DNA of 64,000 nt from CAVZMO01 sp963776195 (GTDB lineage: Bacteria; Nitrospirota; Thermodesulfovibrionia; Thermodesulfovibrionales; SM23-35): positions 1-64,000 of the forward strand of contig CAVZMO010000013.1 of the NCBI GenBank assembly GCA_963776195.1, in the 5' to 3' direction. Every line of letters starts with the position of its first letter. The first letter of the stretch is position 1. This document shows positions 44,737 through 53,853 of the stretch, in pieces. The translations under genes and the position numbers were made by a program. The notes below the pieces were generated by a model that was given only the letters and a program-made list of their open reading frames with translations, made no database searches and had not been told where the DNA came from.

Positions 44737-45554
44737 AAAATTCCGGTTACAGATTAAAAAAAGCGAAGATCCTTCAGACAAAAAAACTGACGGAAAATGA
44801 AAAGTTCTTCGAGATAGCGCTCAGGGACGGTGAAACGCTTGATCACGAACCGGGACAGTTTATCATGATCTCTTTGTTGGGCGTCGGTGAAGTTCCCATT
44901 TCCATCTGCTCGTCCCCTGCCAGGCGTGATTCCTTTGACTTATGTGTGAGGGCAGTAGGAAAGGTCACGAGAAGTCTTCACACATTAAAAGCGGGAGACG
45001 AGATAGGAATAAGAGGGCCGTACGGGAAGGGCTTTCCCATAAGGATACTTGAGGGAAATGACCTTTTAATTATCGCCGGGGGTTTGGGCATAGCCCCTTT
45101 ACGGTCTCTCATTACCTATGTCCTTGACAACCGCCGTGATTTCGGAAAGGTCCATATCTTATTCGGATGCAAAGAGCCGAAGGACATGCTCTTCAGTGAT
45201 GAGCTTAGAGGCTGGAACAAGCGCACGGACCTCCATTATGCCTGTACGGTAGACCGCGCAGCCCCTGACTGGGCTGGAAACGTCGGCGTGATCACAACAC
45301 TCATACCGGGCGTTGATATCGAGCCGTTGAGGACGTTTGCCGCGGTAGTCGGGCCGCCTGTTATGTATAACTTTGTAATAAAAGAGTTGCTGGCGAAGGG
45401 AATTCCGGAACGTCAGGTTCTTTTATCATTTGAAAGGAACATGAAATGCGGCAATGGAAAATGCGGCCGCTGCCAGATTCAGAATCTCTATGTTTGTCAG
45501 GACGGCCCTGTTTTTAATTATGAACAAATCAAAAACTTGAGTGAGGCTTTTTAG
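44718..45554 (+). CDS. hydG: FAD/NAD(P)-binding subunit of group 3b-type hydrogenase
   Basis: 278 residues in the ferredoxin-reductase fold. FAD site GQFIMISLLGVGEVPISI, NAD(P) site IIAGGLGIAPLRSLITYV, and C-terminal [2Fe-2S] site CGNGKCGRCQ with a further Cys in LYVCQDGPV. It exchanges electrons with NAD(P)H and the iron-sulfur subunit. Same protein class as HydG of archaeal sulfhydrogenases, not the radical-SAM HydG of [FeFe] enzymes. Confidence 0.93.
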   Translation: MEKVALKNSGYRLKKAKILQTKKLTENEKFFEIALRDGETLDHEPGQFIMISLLGVGEVPISICSSPARRDSFDLCVRAVGKVTRSLHTLKAGDEIGIRGPYGKGFPIRILEGNDLLIIAGGLGIAPLRSLITYVLDNRRDFGKVHILFGCKEPKDMLFSDELRGWNKRTDLHYACTVDRAAPDWAGNVGVITTLIPGVDIEPLRTFAAVVGPPVMYNFVIKELLAKGIPERQVLLSFERNMKCGNGKCGRCQIQNLYVCQDGPVFNYEQIKNLSEAF

Positions 45555-45555
45555 T

Positions 45556-46296
45556 ATGAAGAAACCACGAGTCGGTATTTTCGATTTTGCCTGCTGTGAA
45601 GGATGTCAATTGCAGATCGCAAACATGGGCGAGGCAGTGTTGAACGTCCTCGGAGCTGTAGATGTTGTCGTATGGAGAGAGGTGATGTCCGAAAAGTGGG
45701 GTAAGGATCTGGACGTTGCAATAATCGAAGGGAGTATCACCAATCATCACGCAGCCGAAAGGCTTCAGGAGATACGGAGAAAATCGAAGGTCATGATCGC
45801 CTATGGTTCCTGTGCAACCATCGGCGGGGTAAATGGTATGAAGAACAATTTCGATCTCGAAGACATCGGCAAATATGTATACGGAGACAGCAACCGCTTC
45901 TTCCCGACAGAAGTGACCAAAGCCGTTCATCAGGTGGTCAAGGCCGATTATTTCGTCCATGGCTGTCCTGTCTACATCCCCGAGTTCGTTGCCGTCTTGA
46001 AGGCTGTTTTGCAGGGAATTCCGTATTACGTGCCGGATTACCCCGTGTGCGTCGAATGCAAGTTGAACGAGAACGTCTGTATGTATGACAGAAAAGTGAC
46101 CTGTCTCGGACCCGTGACAAAAGCAGGCTGCAATTCATGGTGTATAAACAATGGGAACATATGTTACGGATGCCGGGGCATGGTAAGTAATCCGAATGAA
46201 AAGGGCGCTCAGGACGTGCTGGCAAAATATAAAATTCCCCTGGATCTGATCTTGAATAAAATGAATATGTATAACAAATGCAGAGAGCTCGGCTAA
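45556..46296 (+). CDS. hydD: [NiFe] hydrogenase small subunit
   Basis: 246 residues from ATG 45556, one base past the previous stop. Iron-sulfur ligands include CCEGCQ (C13, C14, C17), GSCATIGG, HGCPVYIPE and CVECKLNENVC with CLGPVTKAGC. No signal peptide, so the enzyme is cytoplasmic, as expected for group 3. It passes electrons from the active site to HydB. Confidence 0.93.
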   Translation: MKKPRVGIFDFACCEGCQLQIANMGEAVLNVLGAVDVVVWREVMSEKWGKDLDVAIIEGSITNHHAAERLQEIRRKSKVMIAYGSCATIGGVNGMKNNFDLEDIGKYVYGDSNRFFPTEVTKAVHQVVKADYFVHGCPVYIPEFVAVLKAVLQGIPYYVPDYPVCVECKLNENVCMYDRKVTCLGPVTKAGCNSWCINNGNICYGCRGMVSNPNEKGAQDVLAKYKIPLDLILNKMNMYNKCRELG

Positions 46297-46301
46297 CTGA
46301 T

Positions 46302-47678
46302 ATGAATAAAAGAAATATAAATATCAATGTGGAATATTTGACAAGGGTTGAAGGACACGGGAATATCGTCATTAATGTCAAGAAAGGGAGATTGGAAACC
46401 TGCCGTCTTGACATTGTCGAGGCGCCGCGTTTTTTTGAAGGGATGTTGCGGGACCGATCAATTTTTGAGGCCCAGCATATTACCAGCAGGATATGCGGTA
46501 TTTGCGCATGCGGGCATACCCTCGCATCTATCCAGGCAGCAGAGGATGCCCTCGGAATCACGCCGACAGAACAGACGGTAAAACTGAGGAAACTCCTGCT
46601 GCACTTCGAGATACTCGACAGCCATATCCTGCATATTTATCTTCTTGTGGCGCCGGACCTTTTGGGGGTGAAAAGTTTTGTCCCATTAATCAACAGCCAT
46701 AATGAGGTCGTACGCAGGGCTTTGCGGATGAAAAAGGCCTGTAACGACATGTGCGATATCCTGGTCGGCCGGCATGTCCATCCCATATCCGCAATTGTCG
46801 GGGGATTCACCAAACTTCCAAAGCCGAAAGATCTCGATGCCATGCTCAATATGTTTAAGGACATGCGGTCCGATATTGACGCGACGCTGGAATTGGCCGC
46901 CTTATTGAAATTTCCCGATTTCGAACGGGACACCGAATATGTGGCGCTCGTAAGCGACGATGAAGAATATCCTCTCTTGATGGGTGACATCGGTTCTACG
47001 GACGGAGTCAGGATGAACAAAAAGGATTACAGGGGTATTACCAATGAATTTGTGGTCCCTCACTCCTCGGCAAAACATGCAAAACTGAGCAGAGAATCTT
47101 ATGCGGTAGGCGCTTTGGCAAGATTTAATCTGAACTCCGAAAAGCTCCACCCGAAGGCAAAGGAAGTGGCCGCTGCACTTGGACTGAAGCCTAAGTGCAT
47201 AAACCCCTATCTGAACACGGTCGCACAACTGGTCGAGTGCGTCCATTGTCTCGAAGAAGCCGTATCAATTCTGGAAGACCTGAAAAATAGTTCGCTCAAT
47301 TATAATGAAGAGATCGTCGTGGGATTGAATGAGCAGCACAGGATTCCGGTGAGGGCCGGCAATGGCGTAGGAGCGGTCGAAGTACCCAGGGGTATCCTGT
47401 TCCATAACTATCAGACCGATAAAAACGGGATCATAGTGAATGCCGACTGCGTCATCCCTACGAACCAAAATACCGCCAACATCGAATACGACATGATGAA
47501 ACTGGTCCCTGAAATTCTCGACAGGAGCGATGAGGAGATAACCCTGGCTGCCGAAATGTTGGTCCGGTCTTATGACCCCTGTATCTCCTGTTCTACGCAT
47601 TTTCTCAATATCAAGTTTATGAATAAGTCAAACAGCGGGTCTTTTATCCGGTCTGACCCGGACAAAAGGGAACTGTAA
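46302..47678 (+). CDS. hydA: [NiFe] hydrogenase large subunit
   Basis: 458 residues from ATG 46302. Nickel ligands: RICGICACGH (C65, C68) and DPCISCSTH near the C-terminus (C427, C430). After His433 a 25-residue tail (FLNIKFMN to KREL) is the part removed by a maturation protease. No maturation genes (hyp, protease) are in the window. The order hydB-G-D-A equals that of archaeal sulfhydrogenase; the enzyme should couple H2 with NAD(P)(H). Confidence 0.95.
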   Translation: MNKRNININVEYLTRVEGHGNIVINVKKGRLETCRLDIVEAPRFFEGMLRDRSIFEAQHITSRICGICACGHTLASIQAAEDALGITPTEQTVKLRKLLLHFEILDSHILHIYLLVAPDLLGVKSFVPLINSHNEVVRRALRMKKACNDMCDILVGRHVHPISAIVGGFTKLPKPKDLDAMLNMFKDMRSDIDATLELAALLKFPDFERDTEYVALVSDDEEYPLLMGDIGSTDGVRMNKKDYRGITNEFVVPHSSAKHAKLSRESYAVGALARFNLNSEKLHPKAKEVAAALGLKPKCINPYLNTVAQLVECVHCLEEAVSILEDLKNSSLNYNEEIVVGLNEQHRIPVRAGNGVGAVEVPRGILFHNYQTDKNGIIVNADCVIPTNQNTANIEYDMMKLVPEILDRSDEEITLAAEMLVRSYDPCISCSTHFLNIKFMNKSNSGSFIRSDPDKREL

Positions 47679-47732
47679 AATAGTTTATCGCCGGATTTCT
47701 CTATGTATGCAATGCTCCATCTCGGAGAAATA

Positions 47733-47873
47733 TTAGGGAGATGGAGCGCAATAAGGCCCGCTATAGGATCTGTATTTTTCAATCTCATAACAAGATTGGG
47801 GCTGATATTTATAACTTGCACACCCATAGCAAATCAGAAGAGCTGTTATTAATGCAAAAATTCTTAACTTCAT
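47733..47873 (-). CDS. Small lipoprotein (46 aa), unknown
   Basis: From ATG 47873 (GGAAGG upstream): MKLRIFALITALLICYGCAS, a lipobox, then a short tail rich in Tyr, Ser and Cys (YKYQPQSCYEIEKYRSYS). The longer frame reads upstream sequence. It lies convergent to the hydrogenase operon; no known family. Confidence 0.55.
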   Translation of the reverse strand: MKLRIFALITALLICYGCASYKYQPQSCYEIEKYRSYSGPYCAPSP

Positions 47874-48007
47874 ATAAACCTTCCTTTTTACATAAAATAT
47901 AGTACAACCTCTCATAAAATACAAATAAAGAAAGGCACTTTACAAAAAAACAAGGATGAATCCTAAACCGATGCGGAGCCGTGAGAAATCTCGTCACAGT
48001 TTCCCGT

Positions 48008-48469
48008 CTAAGTTTCAGAAGCCTCGTCCGCGACTCCCCTTATGAAATCTTTCTTCCCGATTATCCCGACTATTTTCCCTTCCTTCAGAACGGGCAGAAG
48101 ATGGATCTTTTTCTCTGTCATGAGCGTTGCAATATACTCAACGGAAGTCTCCTCATCCACGGTGATCACATCCTTTGAGCATATTTCATCCACGGTCAGC
48201 GCGGTCATCCTCTTGATCTCATCCTCCAGTCTGCTCGTACCGAGAGGTATATAGGCATCAAACAGCCTCAATATCGTTGGGATATGAAGTCTGCTGTTCT
48301 TGCTTATGAGGTCGTTTTCCGTAACGATGCCTTTTAAATTCCCTTGTTCATCCACTACAGGAGTACCGCTGATCCGGTGCCTCATGAGTATCCGTGCAAG
48401 TTCCTCAATCGTAGTGTCCGTTTTTACCGTTACAACATCTTTCGTCATAATATCTTTTGCCTTAAGCAT
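48008..48469 (-). CDS. Two-CBS-domain protein
   Basis: 153 residues from ATG 48469, preceded by AAAAGGAG; the ATG at 48493 has no ribosome site. It consists of two CBS motifs (AKDIMTKDVVTVKTDTTIEE with ISGTPVVDEQGN; VDEICSKDVITVDEET with IHLLPVLKEGKIVGIIG). Such pairs bind adenosine nucleotides. Stand-alone forms regulate partners that cannot be named here. Confidence 0.9.
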   Translation of the reverse strand: MLKAKDIMTKDVVTVKTDTTIEELARILMRHRISGTPVVDEQGNLKGIVTENDLISKNSRLHIPTILRLFDAYIPLGTSRLEDEIKRMTALTVDEICSKDVITVDEETSVEYIATLMTEKKIHLLPVLKEGKIVGIIGKKDFIRGVADEASET

Positions 48470-48520
48470 GATCACTCCTTTTTGTTGAGTCATTTATGGG
48501 ATACGGCAACACTTTAGTCA

Positions 48521-49375
48521 TTATTGCAGTTTCAATTCCGTCAACGAAACCGGGTTTGCAGGGATGTTCATCACCTTTGCCCCAAAATGGAGATGCGGTC
48601 CGCTTGACCTTCCCGATGAACCTACAAATCCTATAACCTCGCCTTTCGAGACCGTAGCTCCGGGATTCACCTCTATTTTCGACAGATGCATATAGATGGT
48701 ACAGATTCCCTGTCCATGGTCGACTATCACGGTATTGCCTCCGAAAAAAAGTCCTTCGGCCAGCACAACTCTGCCTTTATTCGATGCTTTAACCTCTTCT
48801 CCTTCCTTTCCTTTTATGTCGACCCCCTTGTGGATACTCACCCATTTCCCGTTCATAATTCGTTCGGCGCCGAAGGCGGTGGACAATTCATTCTTAAGCG
48901 GCGAAATGAAACGGCCCTCCCACAGCTTGTCCGACACCGACTGAAATATTTCTCCCAGTCGTATGTCCTCACTTTTGGTCCTGTCAAGGTCCTCAGGATT
49001 CAAAATCACTTTATCCTCGGGGAGGGTGAGTTTCAGTATCGGGAACTTGATCTTCTTCACAGAGAGCCTGAGATTCTTTTGCCTTCTCCCCACTTTCAGT
49101 TTGACGATATAGCGCCCTGGTTTCGATTTTATTTCCGCCGCTCCGATCGCGATATAGCAGCCCTCACCGCAACTGCTGAAATAAAACTCATTATTTCCCA
49201 ATGAAGCGGAAGGCACTTGTGAAGTTTTTGCGTTGGATACCTTAATGAAAAAAACATCCCCCTGTCCGATTTTTTTAGGAGCGATTTCGACATGGAGAGT
49301 TTTTGCATATCCACATACAGGGAACAAAAGAAACATCGGCAGCAAAAAAAACAATACAAAATTATGTTTTTTCAT
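48521..49375 (-). CDS. M23-family peptidase (peptidoglycan endopeptidase)
   Basis: 284 residues with a signal peptide (MKKHNFVLFFLLPMFLLFPV). The C-terminal LytM/M23 domain has the zinc ligands in HKGVDIKG and PHLHFGAKV. The N-terminal beta-rich region (GQGDVFFIKVSNA) is the usual spacer domain. It probably cleaves peptide cross-links in the periplasm. Intact catalytic residues. Confidence 0.93.
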   Translation of the reverse strand: MKKHNFVLFFLLPMFLLFPVCGYAKTLHVEIAPKKIGQGDVFFIKVSNAKTSQVPSASLGNNEFYFSSCGEGCYIAIGAAEIKSKPGRYIVKLKVGRRQKNLRLSVKKIKFPILKLTLPEDKVILNPEDLDRTKSEDIRLGEIFQSVSDKLWEGRFISPLKNELSTAFGAERIMNGKWVSIHKGVDIKGKEGEEVKASNKGRVVLAEGLFFGGNTVIVDHGQGICTIYMHLSKIEVNPGATVSKGEVIGFVGSSGRSSGPHLHFGAKVMNIPANPVSLTELKLQ

Positions 49376-49416
49376 ATATCTTTTTATCCAAAAAATGCTT
49401 CTATAAAAAATAAAGC

Positions 49417-49567
49417 GGCTGGTGTATGTGCAGAAAAAGCTTTACTGTCGCCACCTTTGTAAGACAAATGCCAATAGGAACGCCTTCACGTTTTTATTTA
49501 CACCTGTTAGATTCCAGCCAAAGACCAAATTGCGATTTGTAAAGGTTTTTCTGCATATATACCAGCC
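49417..49567. mobile_element. 151-bp MITE-like element with 29-bp terminal inverted repeats
   Basis: The left arm (49417-49445, GGCTGGTGTATGTGCAGAAA) and right arm (49539-49567; inverse of GGCTGGTATATATGCAGAAA) match 26 of 29 bases. The 93-bp centre holds no gene. No clear target duplication is visible. It could also fold as one long hairpin RNA between the M23 gene and argF. Confidence 0.7.
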
Positions 49568-49620
49568 ATCAACTACATTTTTCGGGCTTAGGAACTTTTC
49601 AGATTAAATAATTTTTCGAA

Positions 49621-50541
49621 TTACTTCAAGAGAAACTCTAACAACGCCTTTTGAGTATGGAGTCTGTTTTCCGCCTGATCAAAAACCGCGCTCCGGGGAC
49701 CGTCGATCACCTCATCGGTTATCTCTTCGCCCCTGTGAGCGGGTAGACAGTGGAGCACCAACACATCCTTATTCGCATAAGAAATGAGCCCACTGTTCAA
49801 CTGATATTTCTTGAACCTCTCCTTTTTCTTGTCCGCCTCCTTCTCCTGTCCCATGCTCACCCAGACATCCGTATACACAACATCTGCATTTTGGACCGCT
49901 TCCCGCGGTTCTCTCACAACAGCAATGTCGCTGTCCGACATCGCTGCCTTTTCTAAAATATCTGAAGACGGCTCATAGCCTTTGGGACATGCAAGGGTGA
50001 AATTTATGCCCATCATAGCAGCGGCTTCGATCAAGGAATTTGCGACATTATTGCCGTCGCCCACGTAGGCAAGCCGGATATCTCTCAAGCGGCCTTTCTT
50101 TTCGATAATAGTCATGAGATCTCCGAGCACCTGGCATGGGTGGTGTGAATCACTCAGGCCGTTGACCACGGGGATCGAAGAATGAGAGGCGAATTCTGTG
50201 AGCGTATCATGGCTGTAAGTCCTGATGACGACCGCGTCAAGATACCGCGACAATACCTTGGCCGTATCATGGATCGTCTCTCCCCTTCCTATCTGTATCT
50301 CTTTTGCATTCATGTAGATCGCCTTTGCACCGAGCTGATAAATGCCCACCTCCAAAGATACCCGCGTTCTTGTAGATGCTTTTTCGAACAGAAGACCGAC
50401 GCTTTTTCCGATTAAAGGACATTTATTCGCGTCTATTCCCGCCTTGAATTGAATCGCCCTTTCGAGAATGAGATTCATCTCATCAGAGGACACGTCACGC
50501 AGTGTTAAGAAATCTCTCTTCTTCACCTGTATTTCCGTCAA
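49621..50541 (-). CDS. argF: Ornithine carbamoyltransferase
   Basis: 306 residues, usual length. Carbamoyl-phosphate site KASTRTRVSLEV, ornithine-side motif HPCQVLGDL and C-terminal HCLPAHRGEE. It converts ornithine and carbamoyl phosphate to citrulline in arginine synthesis. The start overlaps the stop of argD by 4 bp (ATGA). Confidence 0.96.
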   Translation of the reverse strand: MTEIQVKKRDFLTLRDVSSDEMNLILERAIQFKAGIDANKCPLIGKSVGLLFEKASTRTRVSLEVGIYQLGAKAIYMNAKEIQIGRGETIHDTAKVLSRYLDAVVIRTYSHDTLTEFASHSSIPVVNGLSDSHHPCQVLGDLMTIIEKKGRLRDIRLAYVGDGNNVANSLIEAAAMMGINFTLACPKGYEPSSDILEKAAMSDSDIAVVREPREAVQNADVVYTDVWVSMGQEKEADKKKERFKKYQLNSGLISYANKDVLVLHCLPAHRGEEITDEVIDGPRSAVFDQAENRLHTQKALLEFLLK

Positions 50542-51743
50542 ATCAGGGGTAATTTTAAAAAGATCCCATGGAGAATATCGATAAGCTGGTCTATATCCCT
50601 GCGCTGAACGATCAGAGGCGGGATGAAACGCAAGGTATTCCCGGAAGTACAGTTGATAAGCATTCCCTTGTCAAGGCATGCCTTCACGATCGGATCTCCC
50701 ACGGTTGTCAGTTCCATGCCCAACAAAAGCCCTTTACCCCTTATTTCCTTGATAAGTCCGGGGAATACTGTCTTAAGGTGTTCGAGCCTTTCTACGAAAT
50801 ACTTGCCCATCCTGTTGCACTGGTCCAGAATAAACCCGTCTTCGAGAATCGTTTCGACGGTTGCTGTTCCGGCTGCACAGACCAATGGGTTCCCGCCGAA
50901 TGTTGATGCGTGGTTGCCCGGCCGAAAACCGGAGGCAACCTTATCGGTCGCAAGCATCGCCCCTATCGGCACTCCCCCACCAAGCCCTTTCGCAAGCGTC
51001 AAAATATCGGGTGTGATTCCAAAATGTTCATAGGCGAACAGCTTTCCTGTCCTGCCCATCCCGGTCTGGACCTCATCCAGGATCAATAACAGGTTACGTT
51101 CGTCACAGAGTTCTCTCACCATCGTCAGATAGTTCTGATCAGGCACCCTCACACCGCCTTCACCCTGAATCGGCTCCAGCAACACGGCACACGTCTCTTT
51201 CGAAACGGCCTTGCCAAGCGCTTTCAGGTCATTGAAAGGAACGTGTTTGAAACCCGGGACCAAAGGTTCGAAACCCTTCTGCAACTTCTCCTGGCCTGTT
51301 GCGGTAAGCGCGGCAAGAGTCCTTCCGTGAAATGAATTCACCGCAGTTATTATCTCGAAACGTTCGGCATTTATCTGCTCCTTGGTATATTTCCGTGCAA
51401 GTTTTATTGCCGCCTCGATCGCTTCGGCCCCTGAATTGCAAAAGAACACCTTGTCTGCAAAGGAATGTTCCACAAGAAGCTTTGCGAGTTTTATCTGCGG
51501 CTCTATGTAATAGTAATTCGATACATGGATAAGCCTTTGTGCCTGCTTCTGCAGCGCGACCACGACGCGCGGATGGCAGTGGCCCAGGATATTTACGGCA
51601 ACCCCGCCGACAAAATCGAGATATTCCTTGCCGTCTGAACTCCACACCTTCATGCCCCTGCCCTTCCTGAGCACCAGAGGGTATCTGTTATAGGTATTCA
51701 TGATATAGCGGCTCGCGTCATCAAAGGATTTTTTGACTTCCAT
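50538..51743 (-). CDS. argD: Acetylornithine aminotransferase
   Basis: 401 residues, class III aminotransferase. PLP site NSGAEAIEAAIKLARKYTK, LLILDEVQTGMGRTG and the Schiff-base lysine in TLAKGLGGGVPIGA. It makes N-acetylornithine in arginine synthesis and may also act in lysine synthesis. With argF it forms a two-gene operon; the ATG is at 51743. Confidence 0.96.
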   Translation of the reverse strand: MEVKKSFDDASRYIMNTYNRYPLVLRKGRGMKVWSSDGKEYLDFVGGVAVNILGHCHPRVVVALQKQAQRLIHVSNYYYIEPQIKLAKLLVEHSFADKVFFCNSGAEAIEAAIKLARKYTKEQINAERFEIITAVNSFHGRTLAALTATGQEKLQKGFEPLVPGFKHVPFNDLKALGKAVSKETCAVLLEPIQGEGGVRVPDQNYLTMVRELCDERNLLLILDEVQTGMGRTGKLFAYEHFGITPDILTLAKGLGGGVPIGAMLATDKVASGFRPGNHASTFGGNPLVCAAGTATVETILEDGFILDQCNRMGKYFVERLEHLKTVFPGLIKEIRGKGLLLGMELTTVGDPIVKACLDKGMLINCTSGNTLRFIPPLIVQRRDIDQLIDILHGIFLKLPLI

Positions 51744-51850
51744 GTGTGTGATAATAACGGAAATTCTACTTAAAAATCAAACGTGCTCCCGCCTTTACTT
51801 TATTTACAAAAATATATTAATATTATAGACTTTTGTAAGGAGGTGAGGTT

Positions 51851-52087
51851 TTGGTAAAAATAAGACTTACACGACTGGGAGCACATAAAAGACCTTTCTA
51901 CAGGTTTGTTGTTGCTGATTCCAGGGCAAGGAGGAACGGGCCCTTTATAGAGATACTCGGGACCTATGATCCCTTGAAAGAGCCTTCCGAAATAAAGCTC
52001 GACCTGGAAAAGGCGAAACAATGGCTGCAGCAGGGAGCACAACCTACTGTTACGGTTAAAAAGCTTATGCAAAGAGCTGGCTTGTAG
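51851..52087 (+). CDS. rpsP: 30S ribosomal protein S16
   Basis: 78 residues: VKIRLTRLGAHKRPFYRFVV then DSRARRNGPFIEILGTYDP. The start is TTG at 51851, after a strong AAGGAGGTGAGG site; no better ATG exists upstream. It is the first gene of the classical rpsP-trmD group. Confidence 0.96.
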   Translation: MVKIRLTRLGAHKRPFYRFVVADSRARRNGPFIEILGTYDPLKEPSEIKLDLEKAKQWLQQGAQPTVTVKKLMQRAGL

Positions 52088-52116
52088 ACAGCTCAAAACT
52101 CGTATGGAGGTGGAGA

Positions 52117-52347
52117 ATGAAAGACTTAGTGGAAAAGATGGCAAAGGCTCTGGTAGACAAGCCTGAGGAGGTTAATGTTACTGAGGTTGACGGCGAAAAA
52201 ACTACTGTTTTTGAACTTAGAGTGGCACAGACCGACCTCGGAAAGGTCATCGGAAAACAAGGCAAGACCGCACGCGCAATGAGAACGATACTTAGTGCAT
52301 CAGGAACAAAAATAGGGAAGCGTTGCGTGCTCGAAATTCTTGAATAA
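52117..52347 (+). CDS. khpA: KH-domain RNA-binding protein KhpA
   Basis: 76 residues with one KH motif (QTDLGKVIGKQGKTARAMRT). ATG after GGAGGTGG. Known KhpA binds RNA with KhpB and lies between rpsP and rimM-trmD in many genomes. Here rimM is not seen and a terminator follows. Confidence 0.94.
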   Translation: MKDLVEKMAKALVDKPEEVNVTEVDGEKTTVFELRVAQTDLGKVIGKQGKTARAMRTILSASGTKIGKRCVLEILE

Positions 52348-52423
52348 ATAATTGTCCTTGGCGGGGGTTGAGAAAAACTCTTTCTCTATTCGGGTCCCTG
52401 CGTAAAGTAATTATAAGAACCGA

Positions 52424-52466
52424 AAGGGGTAGGAGGAATCGTTTCCTCTTACCCCTTCATGTTTTT
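52424..52466 (+). terminator. Strong terminator between khpA and trmD
   Basis: A 15-bp stem AAGGGGTAGGAGGAA with TTCCTCTTACCCCTT (one G-T pair), loop TCGT-like, then CATGTTTTTG. It splits the rpsP-trmD group in two. Confidence 0.85.
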
Positions 52467-52504
52467 GTTGTCGGCCCTGAAAACTTCTCATGGTGTTAGC
52501 CAAA

Positions 52505-53242
52505 ATGAAATGTGAAATAGTCACGATCTTTCCCGGGATCTTTACTGCATATCTCACCGAAGGTATGCTCGGAAGAGCTTTGCAGAGAGGATTGATCGAC
52601 ATACAAGTCCGCAATCTGCGGGATTATACCAAGGATAAGCACAGGACCGTGGATGATTACCCTTACGGTGGCGGCTCAGGCATGGTTATGAAGCCCGAAC
52701 CCTTTTTTGCCGCCATCGAAGCATTGAATCCCGATACCGCAAAAAGAAGAGTGATCACGCTCAGTCCTGCGGGGAAAAGATTCGATCAGGAAATGGCCTC
52801 GGAACTTTCGAAGGAAACGAGACAACTCATATTCCTGTGCGGGCGGTATGAAGCGGTCGATGAACGGGTAAGGATGGCCCTCGCAGATGATGAGTTGTCA
52901 ATCGGTGACTACGTACTGACTGGCGGAGAACTGCCCGCTTTAGTTATAATAGACGCGGTCGCCAGATTAATACCCGGTGTACTGGGAGATGAGCACTCCG
53001 CCGAGGTGGAGTCGTTTTCATGGGGGATACTCGATTATCCTCATTATACAAGGCCCCCTGTATTCAGAGGATTGGAAGTTCCGGAGGTTTTACTCTCCGG
53101 TAATCATAAAGACATACGGAGGTGGAGACGAAAAGAAGCGCTGCGCCGCACCGTACTGAGAAGACCCGATCTTCTCGAAAAATACAGTCTCAGTGAAGAG
53201 GATCATAAATTAATGAACGAAATAAAGGAGGATTCGCAATGA
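52505..53242 (+). CDS. trmD: tRNA (guanine37-N1)-methyltransferase TrmD
   Basis: 245 residues from ATG 52505 (MKCEIVTIFPG). The SPOUT trefoil knot shows ALNPDTAKRRVITLSPAGKR, LIFLCGRYEAVDERV and the hallmark ELSIGDYVLTGGELPALVIID. It methylates G37 of tRNAs and prevents frameshifting. It overlaps rplS by 4 bp (ATGA). Confidence 0.96.
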   Translation: MKCEIVTIFPGIFTAYLTEGMLGRALQRGLIDIQVRNLRDYTKDKHRTVDDYPYGGGSGMVMKPEPFFAAIEALNPDTAKRRVITLSPAGKRFDQEMASELSKETRQLIFLCGRYEAVDERVRMALADDELSIGDYVLTGGELPALVIIDAVARLIPGVLGDEHSAEVESFSWGILDYPHYTRPPVFRGLEVPEVLLSGNHKDIRRWRRKEALRRTVLRRPDLLEKYSLSEEDHKLMNEIKEDSQ

Positions 53243-53622
53243 GCTTGATTGGAGCGGTTGAAGAAAGCTTTAAAAAAGAAGTCGCTGACTTCAATATCGG
53301 AGATACGGTAAGGGTTTCGGTAAAGGTCGTCGAAGGTGACAAGGAAAGGATCCAGCCCTTTGACGGTGTCGTGATCGCAAGACACGGAGGCAACACAAGA
53401 GAAACCTTCACCGTACGAAAAATATCATTCGGTGTGGGCGTAGAAAGAATCTTCCCTCTTTATTCTCCGACCGTGGAAAAGATAGAGGTTCTGAAGAGAG
53501 GTAGTGTCAGAAGGGCAAAACTCTATTATCTGAGAGGCAAAAAGGGTAAAGCGGCAAAGATCAAGGAAAAAGAGAGGATTTTTGCAGCAAAAAGTCCCAT
53601 AAACAAAACAGCCGCAGAATAG
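53239..53622 (+). CDS. rplS: 50S ribosomal protein L19
   Basis: 127 residues. Core IQPFDGVVIARHGGNTRETF then VGVERIFPLYSPTVEKIEVL and RRAKLYYLRGKKGKAAKIKE. Co-transcribed with trmD; a short GC-rich hairpin follows at 53659. Confidence 0.96.
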   Translation: MSLIGAVEESFKKEVADFNIGDTVRVSVKVVEGDKERIQPFDGVVIARHGGNTRETFTVRKISFGVGVERIFPLYSPTVEKIEVLKRGSVRRAKLYYLRGKKGKAAKIKEKERIFAAKSPINKTAAE

Positions 53623-53658
53623 ACCTCCCTGCAGCAAGCGGCAGGTTTCAAATCAACA

Positions 53659-53679
53659 CCCCTCCCTTCATGGGAGGGG
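53659..53679 (+). terminator. Hairpin after rplS
   Basis: 8-bp stem CCCCTCCC/GGGAGGGG with loop TTCAT; no long T-run follows, so strength is uncertain. Confidence 0.5.
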
Positions 53680-53853
53680 ATTCATCCCACCTATTGCTAT
53701 TTCATTATATTGCATTCGTTATTCAAGCCAACGGGTCAAAATTCGTGAATAATGGTTTTCCCTTAAGATTCGCACGATAAGGCCGATAAATAAAAGAGAG
53801 AACCATTTCACAGAAAGTGAGCAAAAGGACCTGAGAAATTCGGAAAGGGGACA

